A stretch of DNA of 64,000 nt from Deinandra increscens subsp. villosa (taxonomy: Eukaryota > Streptophyta > Magnoliopsida > Asterales > Asteraceae): contig JBCNJP010000012.1 in assembly GCA_039602395.1 (NCBI GenBank), positions 30,552,454-30,616,453 on the forward strand, written 5' to 3'. Positions 22,248-33,000 of the stretch are shown in pieces. How positions within the stretch are numbered: position 1 is the stretch's first letter; each line of letters starts with the position of its first letter. The translations under genes were made by a program, and so were the position numbers. The notes under the pieces were generated by a model. That model ran no database searches, was not told the origin of the DNA, and saw nothing but the letters and a program-made list of their open reading frames with translations.

Positions 22248-22745
22248 CCTTATTTATCAATTCTTAAGGCTGGGTTGTACACTCATGTGGATTTCAGATG
22301 GTTTTATATAGGCTATGATGACTTTAGTCTTTACGGATTTATACACCTGTGGTCTTGGCTACGACATTGTGTTCCAACCTCTAACTATTATCGTTACCCC
22401 ACATGAGTCCCGTATATGATCTAAGCGGTTACCGTTATCGCTATGATGAATGACTTATAATATGTGCCTTCGTTTTACTTATCAATTCTTAAGGTTGAGC
22501 TGTACACTCAGCCTTCACTATTCTGTCTGCCTTTTCATGAGTTGCGCCGTGGCTTTTGCTTTTGTTTTTCCTTTTTTTTACTGCCCAGTTATTTCGTCAT
22601 GTTTTATGAACTTCACATTTGGGCCTCCATTTCAAAATTCAGATGGTTTTATATAGGCTATGATGACTTTGGTTTTTACGGATTTAGACTCATGTGGTAC
22701 GTATACGATCTGAACTGTTACCGTTATCATTGTGATGAATGACTT
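22248..22745. repeat. degenerate internal duplication
   Basis: 'tatcaattcttaagg' with the following TGTACACTC block, 'tatataggctatgatgactt' and 'gatgaatgacttataat' each appear twice in the same order at uneven spacings (about 228-345 bp). This suggests an old tandem duplication with later indels. Confidence 0.6.
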
Positions 22746-23779
22746 ATAATCTGAGCCTTAGTTTACTTTCTTAATTTACATTTTTTATATTGTTGAGTTA
22801 TGCTAAAACAGTTCCATTTGATCCACTGATAATTGCACTATTTGTGGTTGCCGGAGAATGATCTCAGGGGCTAACGGAGCAGAGTAGAAGCAGAGTTCTA
22901 AGGATTAGGAAGATGTGAAGGCCTTTCTTGAGGTAACAGCAAACTACCATCATTTCTTAAGAATGAAATGAATAGATAATCAAGTTCATATGTAGGCATT
23001 ATGAGACATGAACATAAATAAATAAAAGAATAACAATTGGTTTCATTAGCATGTACCTCAACTACATCTCACACAAATGTACATTTCAAGATTAATGTCT
23101 ATAAGCAAATAAGTAAGAAAATTTTGAAAAGAACGATATGGTTTTTTAAAGGAAAGATTTCGGTTTATTAATTAGGCACGGATAAGATCAGCGTGTACTG
23201 ATGAGGTATGAAATTTTAAAATCTTATGGCTCATGAAATTGTGTTTGTTCACAGCTGTTAATGTTTTTTTTGGGGTTCTATGTGTTAAAAAGTCTTAGAT
23301 GCTAAAGAAAATTGGGAGTGCAAATGACATTACACATCATTAAATTCACTATATGCTTACAAAATGTTACAGTCAAGCACTAAAGTTCAGTCAAGTTTCT
23401 AACAATTTACAAACTACATACTCTGTATTCTTTGTTTCAGTTGTCAAGGGTAAACTATGATTTCAGCAAGAAGGCTCTGATAAGATTTGATTTATCATTT
23501 TTTTTTACCTGCGCTACAAGGTAATTTTATGTCTTTCTCTAGCTTGAGTTTGCATTTGTACGTATTACAGTTCTTAAATGCCTATGCTATCGGTTGTTTT
23601 GTTGTCATGGGTGGTTCTAGGTTTTTTTTTTGTTTATGGTGTTAGCAATATGGATTACTCCGTTTGACACTCTGTTTACATCCTCTTATTTACATTTGAG
23701 GTACATAATTCTAAGAATGCAAATAGAATCAAAGAACACTCAATGGATGTCTAGAAGGTACATACTCTTTTATATTTTC

Positions 23780-24030
23780 TGCAGTTTTTTTTTTTTAAAT
23801 TGTTTTCATGTTGTTTCCTTACATTTACTGCAGTTTATATAAGCATGGTGCAGTTTTCATAAATTACAGCTTTTCAAACCTTTACTGCAGTTTTTATAAA
23901 TTGCATAATTTAGAGCAGTTTTTTAACCATTTACTAAAGATTTTTACTGCAGTTTTTAAGCCTTTTCTGTAGATTTTAGGCTGCAGTTTTTATAAACATT
24001 AACTGCAATTTTATTTTTATAGCAGTCACA
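23780..24030 (+). repeat. CTGCAGTTTTTATAAA motif cluster
   Basis: About eight imperfect copies of (A)CTGCAGTTTTTATAAA on the plus strand, ending about 200 bp before the possible Helitron terminus. Confidence 0.65.
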
Positions 24031-24227
24031 AGGCTTTATTCATATCTCATGTCGTTTGATAGGCTTTCAGGGAGAAGTGATAGCAACAAATTCTGAGTTT
24101 CTTTTGTGATGTAATAGTGAAGTTACTTTCTTTTGGCATGTTTAAAACAACTAAACTCTTTGTGACTTGGTGTCTTATAACTTTGGTAACTTTTGTACTA
24201 TTTGAATGTATGCACGTGTTTAAAAAA

Positions 24228-24279
24228 ATCACCCCGCAGCAACGCGCGGGTCTTTTTCTCATATTATAATAAATACTAG
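24228..24279 (+). mobile_element. possible Helitron 3' terminus
   Basis: A GC-rich hairpin CCCGCAGCAACGCGCGGG in AT-rich surroundings is followed by CTAG at 24276-24279 and then T. Plant Helitrons end in a hairpin then CTRR, inserted before T. The hairpin-to-CTAG distance (about 25 nt) is longer than the usual 10-12 nt, and I cannot identify the 5' TC end. Confidence 0.4.
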
Positions 24280-24779
24280 TATTTTATGATTTCAAAAATT
24301 ATAAATATTTTTTTTTGTGTCCGATTGATTAGTTGGGACCTTATTAGTTGTTGATCCTGAGCCTCAAGTTTTAAAAAGGGCTCTAAAGTATTTACTTGTC
24401 TTGGTCCTTAAAATGGTTGAGTCGTCTCATAGATATGATAGTAAAAAGTATGTATATTGGGTTAGTAATAGTATAAAACTGTAAATGATAGTTGCATGGA
24501 TATTATAATTTATTTAAAATAAAAAAATATAAGATATAATTATTTGAGCGATGAAGAACAAAACAAGTTTCATATGCGTGTAGTTAGAGTCACTAAAAGA
24601 GAAAACGTTCACTCAAAACGTCCAAGAGAACAATGTTTGAGGGTGTATTTCGGTATCAGAAAAAAAGGAGGAAGATATAAAAATGGGAGAGGTTCAAATG
24701 AGAAGTTTGGTTTGGGTAACAAGGATAAGAAGAAATTTCAGCCATTGGAACTTGATTTAATAAAAAAGGAAGGAGTTGT

Positions 24780-25345
24780 ATTTTAGTTTTAGTCATCTTT
24801 GTTGACTTCTTACCACTTCCCCTATTATTTTTAAAACATTCATAACTTTCACATACGACATTTTTTTTTAGAAAAAATTACACAATAAAAACGAGCATTT
24901 TTTATTTTTAAAATACGTATAGCTTTATATAAAAAGTTAAAAAAATTACATTTTTGATTTTTGACACAATGTTCAGATTATTGTGTCCTTGTATCAAAAT
25001 GTTCAGATCATTGTGTCATTATGTCATTGTGTCAAAAATATATATAGTGTTGCTATATATAAAATTAAATACTCTTTTGGTTTTTGATACCATATGACAC
25101 AATGATCTGAACATTTTGACACAATATGATACAATGATCTGAACATTTTTTATACAATATGACACAATGATCTGAACATTTTTACACAATAATCTGTACA
25201 TTTTGATACAATCGAAAGAGTAAAATAAATTAATTTTATATATAACAACATTGTAAGCGTTTTAAAGATAAAAAAAACGCTCGTTTTTATGGTGTAATTT
25301 TTTAAAAAAAAATAATATCGTATCTAAAAGTTATGAAGGTTGAAA
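24780..25345. mobile_element. foldback element with ATGATCTGAACAT repeats
   Basis: The outer arms at about 24835-24920 and 25250-25345 are inverted copies (both contain 'taaaaacgagc' or its complement and 'cataactttc'/'aaaagttatgaa'). Between them 'acaatgatctgaacatttt' occurs several times in both orientations. The left breakpoint of the direct repeat at 24990 lies inside this element. 24280-24780 shows no gene I can support. Confidence 0.6.
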
Positions 25346-25570
25346 AGATGAGAAGAATTTGATAAAAAAATTAAAAATACCTCTTTATCTATGTTTTTCT
25401 TTACTTTTTCTCTCTAATTTTATACAGAAAAATTTTGAACTATAGATCTTCATTTAATTGAAGATCTAATGGTTATTACTTCTTCTTATCCTTCTTATTC
25501 AAACAAAATTTCTCACAATAACTTCACCATTACACCCATATAAAAAATATCAAAAGTATTGTTTTTCATA

Positions 25571-26309
25571 GGGTAAAGTTCTTGTAAGAACCATTATCTA
25601 TTGTAAGAACTTAAGAACCAACTTAAATGAGGGATAATTAAGTAATTTTGTCCTTTCTTTTTAATTCCTCCACTACATTTATGGTAAAGATATTTTGTTT
25701 TCTATTGTACAAACATGTAAGAACCAAGAGAAATTATTTCAAATAAAGTTTTTTTTGGGTAATTTGATATCTTTTTAAATTTAATTTCACGTATATTCAT
25801 CCATATCCACCCGATGACTTATAAAAAAAGTTTTTTTTTGTTTTTTTTTTTGCCTATCCGACTATGTTGCATATATGCAACATATAAAACATACAATGTT
25901 GCATATATGCAACATGATATGTTTCATATGTTTTTATATGCAACATACCATGTTGCATATATGCAACATTTTATGTTTCATATGTGCATCATGATATGTT
26001 TTATATGCAACATACCATGTTGCATATATGCAACATTAATATGTTTCATATGTTGCATATGTGCAACATTATATGTTTTCATATGTTGCATATATGCAAC
26101 ATAGTCGGATTTACAAAAAAAAAACGATTTTTGTTTAGTTTTTTGTTTTTTTAGGTCGTTAAGTTGCCATCATGTGTATAGACATGAAGGGAAAAAGAAG
26201 AAGAAACATAAAAATTATGTAAATAACCTTTATTCAATTGAAATTTAATGGTTCTTACATTAGTTCTTAAGTTCTTACAATAATATTGGTTTGTACTAAA
26301 ACTTTACCC
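25571..26309 (+). mobile_element. non-autonomous Mutator-like element, 739 bp
   Basis: Ends GGGTAAAGTT...AACTTTACCC, with longer imperfect arms ('cttgtaagaaccattatc', 'gtaagaacttaagaacc' and complements near 26240-26290). It is flanked on both sides by the 11-mer TGTTTTTCATA (25560-25570, 26310-26320). A long target duplication plus TIRs fits the Mutator superfamily. It encodes no protein; its core is a palindrome array. Confidence 0.8.
25856..26110. repeat. array of ATGTTGCATATATGCAACAT palindromes
   Basis: The 20-bp perfect palindrome occurs several times, with variants carrying a shifted centre, between TCCGACTATG and CATAGTCGGA, which themselves form an inverted pair. The open frames across it are low-complexity translations of the repeat. 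Confidence 0.9.
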
Positions 26310-26428
26310 TGTTTTTCATAATTTAAACAATTTAAATCTTTAGGAAAAGACGCTTGTCATGATTTTTATGTCATGTAAATGTAAAGTATTTAATGTATTA
26401 CTTTAAAGAAGAAAAATATTACAGAAAA

Positions 26429-26515
26429 GAGTCCTGCTATTCGCACCGGTTCATTTATGGTTTTGCACCGGTCTAAAGCGGGTCGCGGAGGCCTCCATGG
26501 GGCGTAGTCGCCACA
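26429..26515 (+). repeat. left terminal inverted repeat of the MULE
   Basis: Contains CTATTCGCACCG, GCACCGGTCTAA, GCGGGTCGCGGAGGCCTCC and GGGGCG, pairing with the right end at about 33615-33703. The identity is imperfect, roughly four conserved blocks over 75 bp. Confidence 0.75.
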
Positions 26516-26689
26516 CCCTAATTAAAGAGGAGCAGGTCGACTCTTATGCTATTTTTGGGAAAAAAAAAATTTTCCTTTTTTTCCTAACACCTTAACACTT
26601 TTTCTAACACAAATTTTTACTAACTCTTTTTAACACAATTATTTATTTTTATGGAAACCCTTGTTTTGTAAACACGATATGACGTAATA

Positions 26690-27005
26690 CTCGTACTCGT
26701 ACTCTTCGCTCGTTTCTCGTTTGACTTTTTTAAATAATAATACACGTTATTTGTTACTCGTATTATTTACTCGTTGCTCGTTTGACCTTTTAAAAAAATA
26801 ATACTTGTTATATGTTACTCGTTAGTCGTACTTTTTGCTCGTTACTCGTTTTATATTTTTAAATGATAATAGTGGTTTGTTACTCCAGACTTTTTTTAAA
26901 TAATACTCGTACTCGTTGCTCGTTTGACCTTTTTAAATGATAATATTCGTTATTTGTTACTCGTTTGATTTTTTTAAATAGTACTCGTTACTCGTACTCG
27001 TCATA
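26690..27005. repeat. ACTCGT-rich degenerate tandem repeat
   Basis: 'tactcgttgctcgtttgacc' followed by an AT-rich stretch with 'aataatactcgttattt' recurs about five times with variable spacing of roughly 60-90 bp. No coding content. Confidence 0.75.
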
Positions 27006-27084
27006 TTTTCCTTTTACGACGTATAACTTTATAGGGAGTTACAACCAAACAAACAAAACAAATTATACAATCAACAAAACATAA

Positions 27085-27085
27085 C

Positions 27086-27135
<50 letters not shown>
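27085..27135. repeat. (TA)n microsatellite
   Basis: TA dinucleotides 3' of the ATHILA-ORF1-like gene. Confidence 0.95.
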
Positions 27136-27137
<2 letters not shown>

Positions 27138-27203
27138 TAATGAGTTTGTACATACAAATCAAAACGTACAACTCGATAATAATAGAGGCTAATAATAACA
27201 CAT

Positions 27204-28631
27204 CTATAACTGATGGTGAAATCCCCGCATATCAAGACCGACATCATCATCATCACCTACAGGCCCAGTCATGTGCACGCCAATATCCTCAGCCATGTCG
27301 TCATGTGCGGTGCCGGATGTGCCAGCACCGTCATGAGCGGTGTCGGATGTGCCAGCACCGTCAAACCGAGGGGGTGGTGGAAAGGGGACACCATCTCGTC
27401 TCAGCCTATCGACCTCGCGGTCTATCATCCACCTCATCATATGTCGCATCTCCACCATCTCTCGACTCTGCTGCTCACTCCTCTGATCCAGCCTCTGTAG
27501 AAGGGCCTGTGTGGCGGGAGGAAACCGCGCGACACGGTATACAATCGCCGGGTGCTGGGGAGGGTCCTCCTCATGAACAGGCTGGTCCCCGTCAATCTGT
27601 ATCTCAGGCGCATTCAACGGATCCGGCTCCACCAATGGCACGGGAACGTAAGGCGGTGCATCTTTTTTCGTGCGGAGACGCGGGCCAATTCCCGGAAATG
27701 TCGCGTACATCCCCATGCCCCGCACCGTCGGAACGCCACATGGCATCGGCGGGACCGGCGGGATACGTAGCTGATGCAAGTTGAGGATATACGCGTAGGA
27801 ATGCGCTATCCTCGTGACGTACGGGCCGCCGAGTAACGAACCTCGAAACTGTCGGTGATAGTAGCTAGAAGAATAAGCCGCCAAACACCGAGCGAGGTTG
27901 CAGTGCCTGTGTGTCAGCAAACACCGGAGGTAGAAAACATCCCTAAAGTTGCACTTGTCAGTGCTATCCTTGCGACCGTTGATTCCACAGGCAATCAACC
28001 GATGAAAGTAACGATACAAAGGGTCGCGTATATCGGAGGCCTTTGAGTCACCTGCCAAGTGTCTATCTCCAATCGCCGGCCAAAAGTTCTTCAACTCGTC
28101 ATCGGGCAAGGTGTGGATCGACTCAGTGAAGAGAGGCTGCTGGACCTCAGCCTCTGTATATAAACCGGTACGCCAAGCGAACTCCGGCAAATCCATCTGA
28201 TGCTGATAACCAAACATGCTAAATCGTATCTCCGGCGGGTCAACAGCATCATCGTCGGACTGATCCGGGGGGGGGGGGGGGTCAACATGTGGTCGCCATC
28301 TGAACGTAGAGTAAAACTCTACGGTCAACTCCCGATATGCGGGCAGATCCATCGTAAACAGTCGGCTCCACGGTGTGTCGACCCCAATATACTCCTCTGC
28401 TCTCTGACGCTCACCAGTAGTCTCTAAAAGAGTCCAGTCTATAAGAGTGTTGCGATAGGGAATCATGGTCCTCAATTTACGGTATCTTTTTAACGCGTTA
28501 CCTTCCGGAAACTGCAGGTGCTCGTTTAGGTCCAAAGTGCCAATATGTTCGTCGACACGTCGCCTCTGTTGTGGAGGTTGATCATCCATCTCCTCACCAA
28601 AGAGGTCGTCATGAATCTCGTCTTCAGCCAT
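27204..28631 (-). CDS. ATHILA ORF-1-like protein, intact 475-aa ORF
   Basis: An uninterrupted minus-strand frame. I take ATG at 28631 (MAEDEIHDDLFGEEMDDQ) because it starts an acidic N-terminus; an upstream in-frame ATG at 28658 would add nine residues. Residues about 85-250 contain DLPAYRELTVEFYSTFRWR, RFSMFGYQHQMDLPEFAWR, and a histidine/cysteine-rich helix region (FYLRCLLTHRHCNLARCLA). These match the plant 'Arabidopsis retrotransposon ORF-1' family (ATHILA type), whose biochemical role is not established. A proline-rich linker and a likely coiled coil (ALLQRLDQRSEQQSREMVEM...) follow. The C-terminus has a tandem 11-residue repeat (GAGTSDTAHD/GAGTSGTAHD). A C-run at 28266-28281 encodes a proline run and may vary in length. 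It is the only long intact ORF in the MULE. It could be a captured host or element gene, or a real second transposon gene. Confidence 0.75.
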   Translation of the reverse strand: MAEDEIHDDLFGEEMDDQPPQQRRRVDEHIGTLDLNEHLQFPEGNALKRYRKLRTMIPYRNTLIDWTLLETTGERQRAEEYIGVDTPWSRLFTMDLPAYRELTVEFYSTFRWRPHVDPPPPPDQSDDDAVDPPEIRFSMFGYQHQMDLPEFAWRTGLYTEAEVQQPLFTESIHTLPDDELKNFWPAIGDRHLAGDSKASDIRDPLYRYFHRLIACGINGRKDSTDKCNFRDVFYLRCLLTHRHCNLARCLAAYSSSYYHRQFRGSLLGGPYVTRIAHSYAYILNLHQLRIPPVPPMPCGVPTVRGMGMYATFPGIGPRLRTKKDAPPYVPVPLVEPDPLNAPEIQIDGDQPVHEEDPPQHPAIVYRVARFPPATQALLQRLDQRSEQQSREMVEMRHMMRWMIDREVDRLRRDGVPFPPPPRFDGAGTSDTAHDGAGTSGTAHDDMAEDIGVHMTGPVGDDDDVGLDMRGFHHQL

Positions 28632-29158
28632 CTCTGCGAGTATTTTTAAACAAAACATATAAACATAGGGTTATTAAAATTTTTATTAAGTTTAAATGAG
28701 TAGAACCCAGATTGTTAATTATACAAGTAATTAGCAATGAAATTTATCATGCATTGTTAATAGACAAACTAGTGGGTGTTCACAGTCCGGTTTATAAGTA
28801 GTAATTCGAAACAATCTTACTTATACGAACATGTTTTACTATAACTTACTAATTGCCAATCATCTAAAGTATGATCAGTGTAAAAATAACACACCTTTAA
28901 CATTGTCTAACACCGAGCTACTGTTTAATATGATTAGTACTAACGTTAAATATTACAAATCAAAGAATATAACATGTAAGTACAAGGAACAATAGTAGAA
29001 ATAAAAGACATCTAAACAATCTGTCTAAATACCTTATTTAATTGTGTTTAATTTTTACTTTTCAAGTTTTAAGCATCTAAAACTTAATCTCTCATCTCGT
29101 GACGGTAAACAATCAGATTTACATTACAATAACACAAATGAACGTTATCTATATATAT

Positions 29159-29276
<118 letters not shown>

Positions 29277-29436
29277 CGGTCCGGTCCGGTTTCTTACGAC
29301 CGGTTTTTGGTATAAACCGTAAACCAAACCATTCATTACGGTTTGAATCTTTTGAAACCAACCGACCGTTAGGTTAGATAAAAAACCGGTTTGGACGGTT
29401 TCACGGTTTGAAACCGAACCATGAACACCCCTAAGA
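29277..29436 (-). repeat. CGGTTT-rich repeat element
   Basis: Starts CGGTCCGGTCCGGTTTC and ends AACCGAACCATGAACACCCC; on the minus strand this reads GGGGTGTTCATGGTTCGGTT, a type of dispersed plant repeat built of degenerate CGGTTT/AACCG units. No coding content. 28660-29160 and 29437-29690 show nothing I can annotate. Confidence 0.55.
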
Positions 29437-29744
29437 CAAACCATCTAAAATGCATAAAAAACGAACTGTAATCAACAACTTAACATAACATATCAATTCC
29501 CTGCCACAAAAAAAATTCAATAAACAGAAACCGTGAATGGCACTAGTAGATCGCATTGTAATGAAAACCATTTATCAGAATGGCAACTACTCGATTCAAA
29601 ATTCAAAGGGTCAATAGGAAAACCCCAAATCATAAACCAAATGTAAAAAATGAATCACCTTAGATCTGTTTATTTCTAGGCTCAATCAAAGATTTGATGG
29701 ATAGAGTAAGCACCTTAGATCTGTTTGAAGATGCAGAGAGAGTA

Positions 29745-29965
29745 AGCACACTGGTGGAAATCGGTGGTGAAATCGGTGGAAATCGGTGGTAGCAGCAGAA
29801 TCAAACCGGTGGTGGGCGGTGGTGGAAATCAAACTGGAGATGGCGGTGGTAGCAGCAGCGTCAGAATGGCGGAGATTCGGTGGTAGCAGCAGCTTTGAAC
29901 CGGAGATGATGGTAACCGGCAGCGGTGGTGGTGGTAACCGGTAGCGGTGGTGGTGGTAACCGGTA
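29745..29965. repeat. GGT/CGG-rich minisatellite
   Basis: Irregular 'aatcggtggtagcagcag' and 'ggtaaccggtagcggtggtg' units. It lies where the C-terminal part of the transposase would be expected. Confidence 0.75.
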
Positions 29966-30071
29966 CGCAATTATATGATAAACATATAAATTTTAAATGG
30001 AATACGTTGGCCTGGTTCAAAATAGTCAGTTAACAGTACGCAATTATATGATAAACATATAAATTTTAAAA
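29965..30071. repeat. 35-bp direct repeat at the transposase 3' end
   Basis: TACGCAATTATATGATAAAC and the next 15 bases occur at 29965 and again at 30037, 72 bp apart. The transposase frame enters the second copy after the residues KKGYKYLKDIF and ends at 29971, so this duplication marks the truncated end. Confidence 0.8.
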
Positions 30072-33000
30072 AAATATCTTTCAAGTATTTATAACCTTTT
30101 TTAATGTATTGCTCCAGCCGACAAGCACATGGCAAACCCATGGACGTGAACAACTGGTGCCCGCACGTAGCTCCTGCTTTTCGCAATTTTTCTAGTTGTT
30201 TCTCCTCGCGTCTAATAAGTCGAAGAGCCTCAGTAGTCACCTTATAATGCAGATTTTTATACAGTTCATGGTTATGCGAGTTGTATAATTTAATGCCGGA
30301 TCCTTCAAAAGTTTTACTAATTTCAATCTCCTGGGTTCGCACAACTTTATCTACCAAACGCGCAATTGCATCGAGCGTATTGTTCATTCCTTTGATGTGA
30401 TCTTTCAAGTTGGCGTGCTGACCCTCGACTCTATTGGTTGTATGCTGACCAAAGTTGAGGCGACCGTCACACCAACAAGTAACAAACTTATCTTTGTAGG
30501 GCACCAACCAGTTATTGTGTATATACTGCCAGATCGCTGAAACAGAGAAAAAATTCTGAAAACTTATAACAGGTAGATTATTAGTGAAAATATAGTTCTA
30601 AAAAACTTACCGGCATAGCCGCCTTTACGTAGTTTTTCTTCCATTTTTCCGCAACGAAAGTTGTATTGCCTGACATTGGAAGACTCACACAGGACCTTCC
30701 ACCAGTAAGCAAAATCCTTCCATGGCTTCGCCTTAAAATCCTTCTTCCACTTTCTCGTTATATTCACCTGTATGTGCCACCTGCATAAGTTTTTATTGGC
30801 GTTCGGGAATACATAATCACAGGATTTCATTAGGGCTTGGTCCATGTCGGTGACAATGATGCGTGGCTCCATACACTTGTCTATCATACCTTTAGCCTGC
30901 TCAAGGACCCATGTAAAGTTGTCTTCTCGCTCTTTCGCTATGAATGCATGTGCAATACAGAACGACTTCGACGTCGACGTCACACCAACTAACTGAACAA
31001 ACGGAATGTTGTACAAGTTGGTCTTGTACGTCGCGTCGATCAACACCACATGCGGGAAGGCACGCCACATTTTATAGGACAGAGGATGACAGAAGAAAAT
31101 ATCCTCCGTGGCGTTAGTGATTTCATTGACCCGTGTGTTAAACACGAACCCATTAGCATACAGGTAGTTTTCAAGTATCTCCATTGGGCTTCTACCTACT
31201 TTATCTTGTTCCCTAATTTTCTGTGTCACGTTGTATATGTCTTTGATAATACAACAACTTCCTGGAAACTTTTCCCGTAACGCTAAAAGAATGTTACGTG
31301 GCCTCACGTGAAGCTTGTATAACGTGTCAACGAAATCACTCTGTTCAGGGGTTAATCTCCTAAGATAAGGGTGCCCCTCCTCAAATACAACCGGTTTGTG
31401 ATTGTGTAACTTACATATCTCTTCTAAACTCCAACAATCACTTCTTCCGCTGTACCTACCAACTAATTTCAAGGTACAATCATTTTTTATGGACCCGGTA
31501 TTCCTGCCTTTGGCTGTGCTCGGGCGTTTAGGACCGCGATCACATAGCAATTCCACAGACTCATTAGCTCTTGACCGGCCGATAACAATGACGAACCCAT
31601 ACTTGCGTCCTCTGTCCTTAGCCCATTTCTGCAAATCCTCACGAGAAGCAAAAGCCTAAAATTTTTTCGGAAACTATCAGATGTTGAGTCTAATTATATA
31701 AGAAATAAAATAATTAATTAATCTAAAGACTCGGATGTATACTCTATTCGTCGCGTAGGAAACCGTCTCGGGATCCTGATCGGATTCGTCCCCCGTCTCC
31801 GTACCGTCGCTATTTGTATTTATCGAAGACCCACTTTCTTCGGCGTCATCACCCCCGTACGTATCCTCCACGAATTCATCACTATCATCCACGGAATCCG
31901 TTTCTCCTTCTGATCCGTACGAAGATTGACTGTAATGGGGCTCGTTTTTTAACTGGTACGGCGGTTGACCGTAACCGAATTGTAATTGTGATCCATACAG
32001 ACAGAAACCACCGTAAGATTGTTGAGTATAATCTGGTTGTCACCATAAGATTGTTGACCATAATAGGGTAGTGATTGACCCTAAATAAAAAAGAAACCGT
32101 TTGATGTTTTTGGTTTAAACAAGTGACTATATACAAAATAAATAAGGGTATAAATAAATGTTTTTTCCTGGTCGAAATTTGGATCCGTCTGTTGACCATG
32201 TTCCAAGTTTGTATTATGCTGGCCACTGTAAGATTGTTGACCATAATAGGGTAGTGATTGACCCTAAATAAAAAAGAAACCGTTTGATGGTTTTGGTTTA
32301 AACAAGTGACTATATACAAAATAAATAAGGGTATAAATAGATGTTATTACCTGGTCGAAATTTGGATCCGACTGTTGACCGTATTCCAAGTTTGTATTAT
32401 GCTGGCCACCGTAAGATTGTTGACCATATTGTTGACCATAATAGGGTAGTGATTGACCCTAAATAAAAAAGAAACCGTTTGATGGTTTTGGTTTAAACAA
32501 GTGACTATATACAAAATAAATAAGGGTATAAATAAATGTTATTACCTGGTCGAAATTTGGATCCGACTGTTGACCATATTCCAAGTTTGTATTATGCTGG
32601 CCACCGTAAGATTGTTGACCATATTGTTGACCATAATAGGGTAGTGATTAACCCTAAATAAAAAAGAAACCGTTTGATGGTTTTGGTTTAAACAAGTGAC
32701 TATATACAAAATAAATAAGGGTATAAATAAATGTTATTACCTGGTCGAAATTTGGATCCGACTGTTGACCATATTCCAAGTTTGTATTATGCTGGCCAGC
32801 GTAAGATTGTTGACCATATTGTTGACCATAATAGGGTAGTGATTGACCCTAAATAAAAAAGAAACCGTTTGATGGTTTTGGTTTAAACAAGTGACTATAT
32901 ACAAAATAAATAAGGGTATAAATAAATGTTATTACCTGGTCGAAATTTGGATCCGATTGTTGACCATATTCCAAGTTTGTATTATGCGGGTTGACATCCT

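Larger units (their letters stand above)
20736..24227. other. AT-rich sequence without a recognisable gene
   Basis: The first 19 bases after the gap (AGGTGTTCGATGAAATGCC) match a phrase in LTR1 and LTR3. After that no open frame above about 90 codons has coding character. Two internal repeats stand out. Near 22248-22745 blocks such as 'ggctatgatgacttt' and 'gatgaatgacttataat' each occur twice. At 23780-24030 CTGCAGTTTTTATAAA-like motifs recur about eight times. The segment may be the body of the element ending at 24279. Confidence 0.5.
24990..26428 (+). repeat. 1.44-kb direct repeat, copy A
   Basis: From TGTATCAAAATGTTCAGATC at 24990 to ATTACAGAAAA at 26428 the sequence is nearly identical to 33713-35424. 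The first 200 bp agree throughout, and later differences are single bases and homopolymer lengths. Copy A has the empty site for the SINE found in copy B. Each copy carries the same nested element (25571-26309 here). Confidence 0.92.

Noticed and set aside
24544..24786. 80-aa basic ORF
   Set aside because: No recognisable motif, AT-rich surroundings, no promoter or splice support; it could be chance.
25814..26104. ORFs of 96 aa (and 34534-34826) rich in Cys, Ile, Tyr and Met
   Set aside because: They are translations of the palindrome array; the repeat explains every residue pattern and there is no domain.
27140..27784. Plus-strand 214-aa ORF
   Set aside because: Antisense to the intact ATHILA-ORF1-like gene; its composition follows from that gene's codons.
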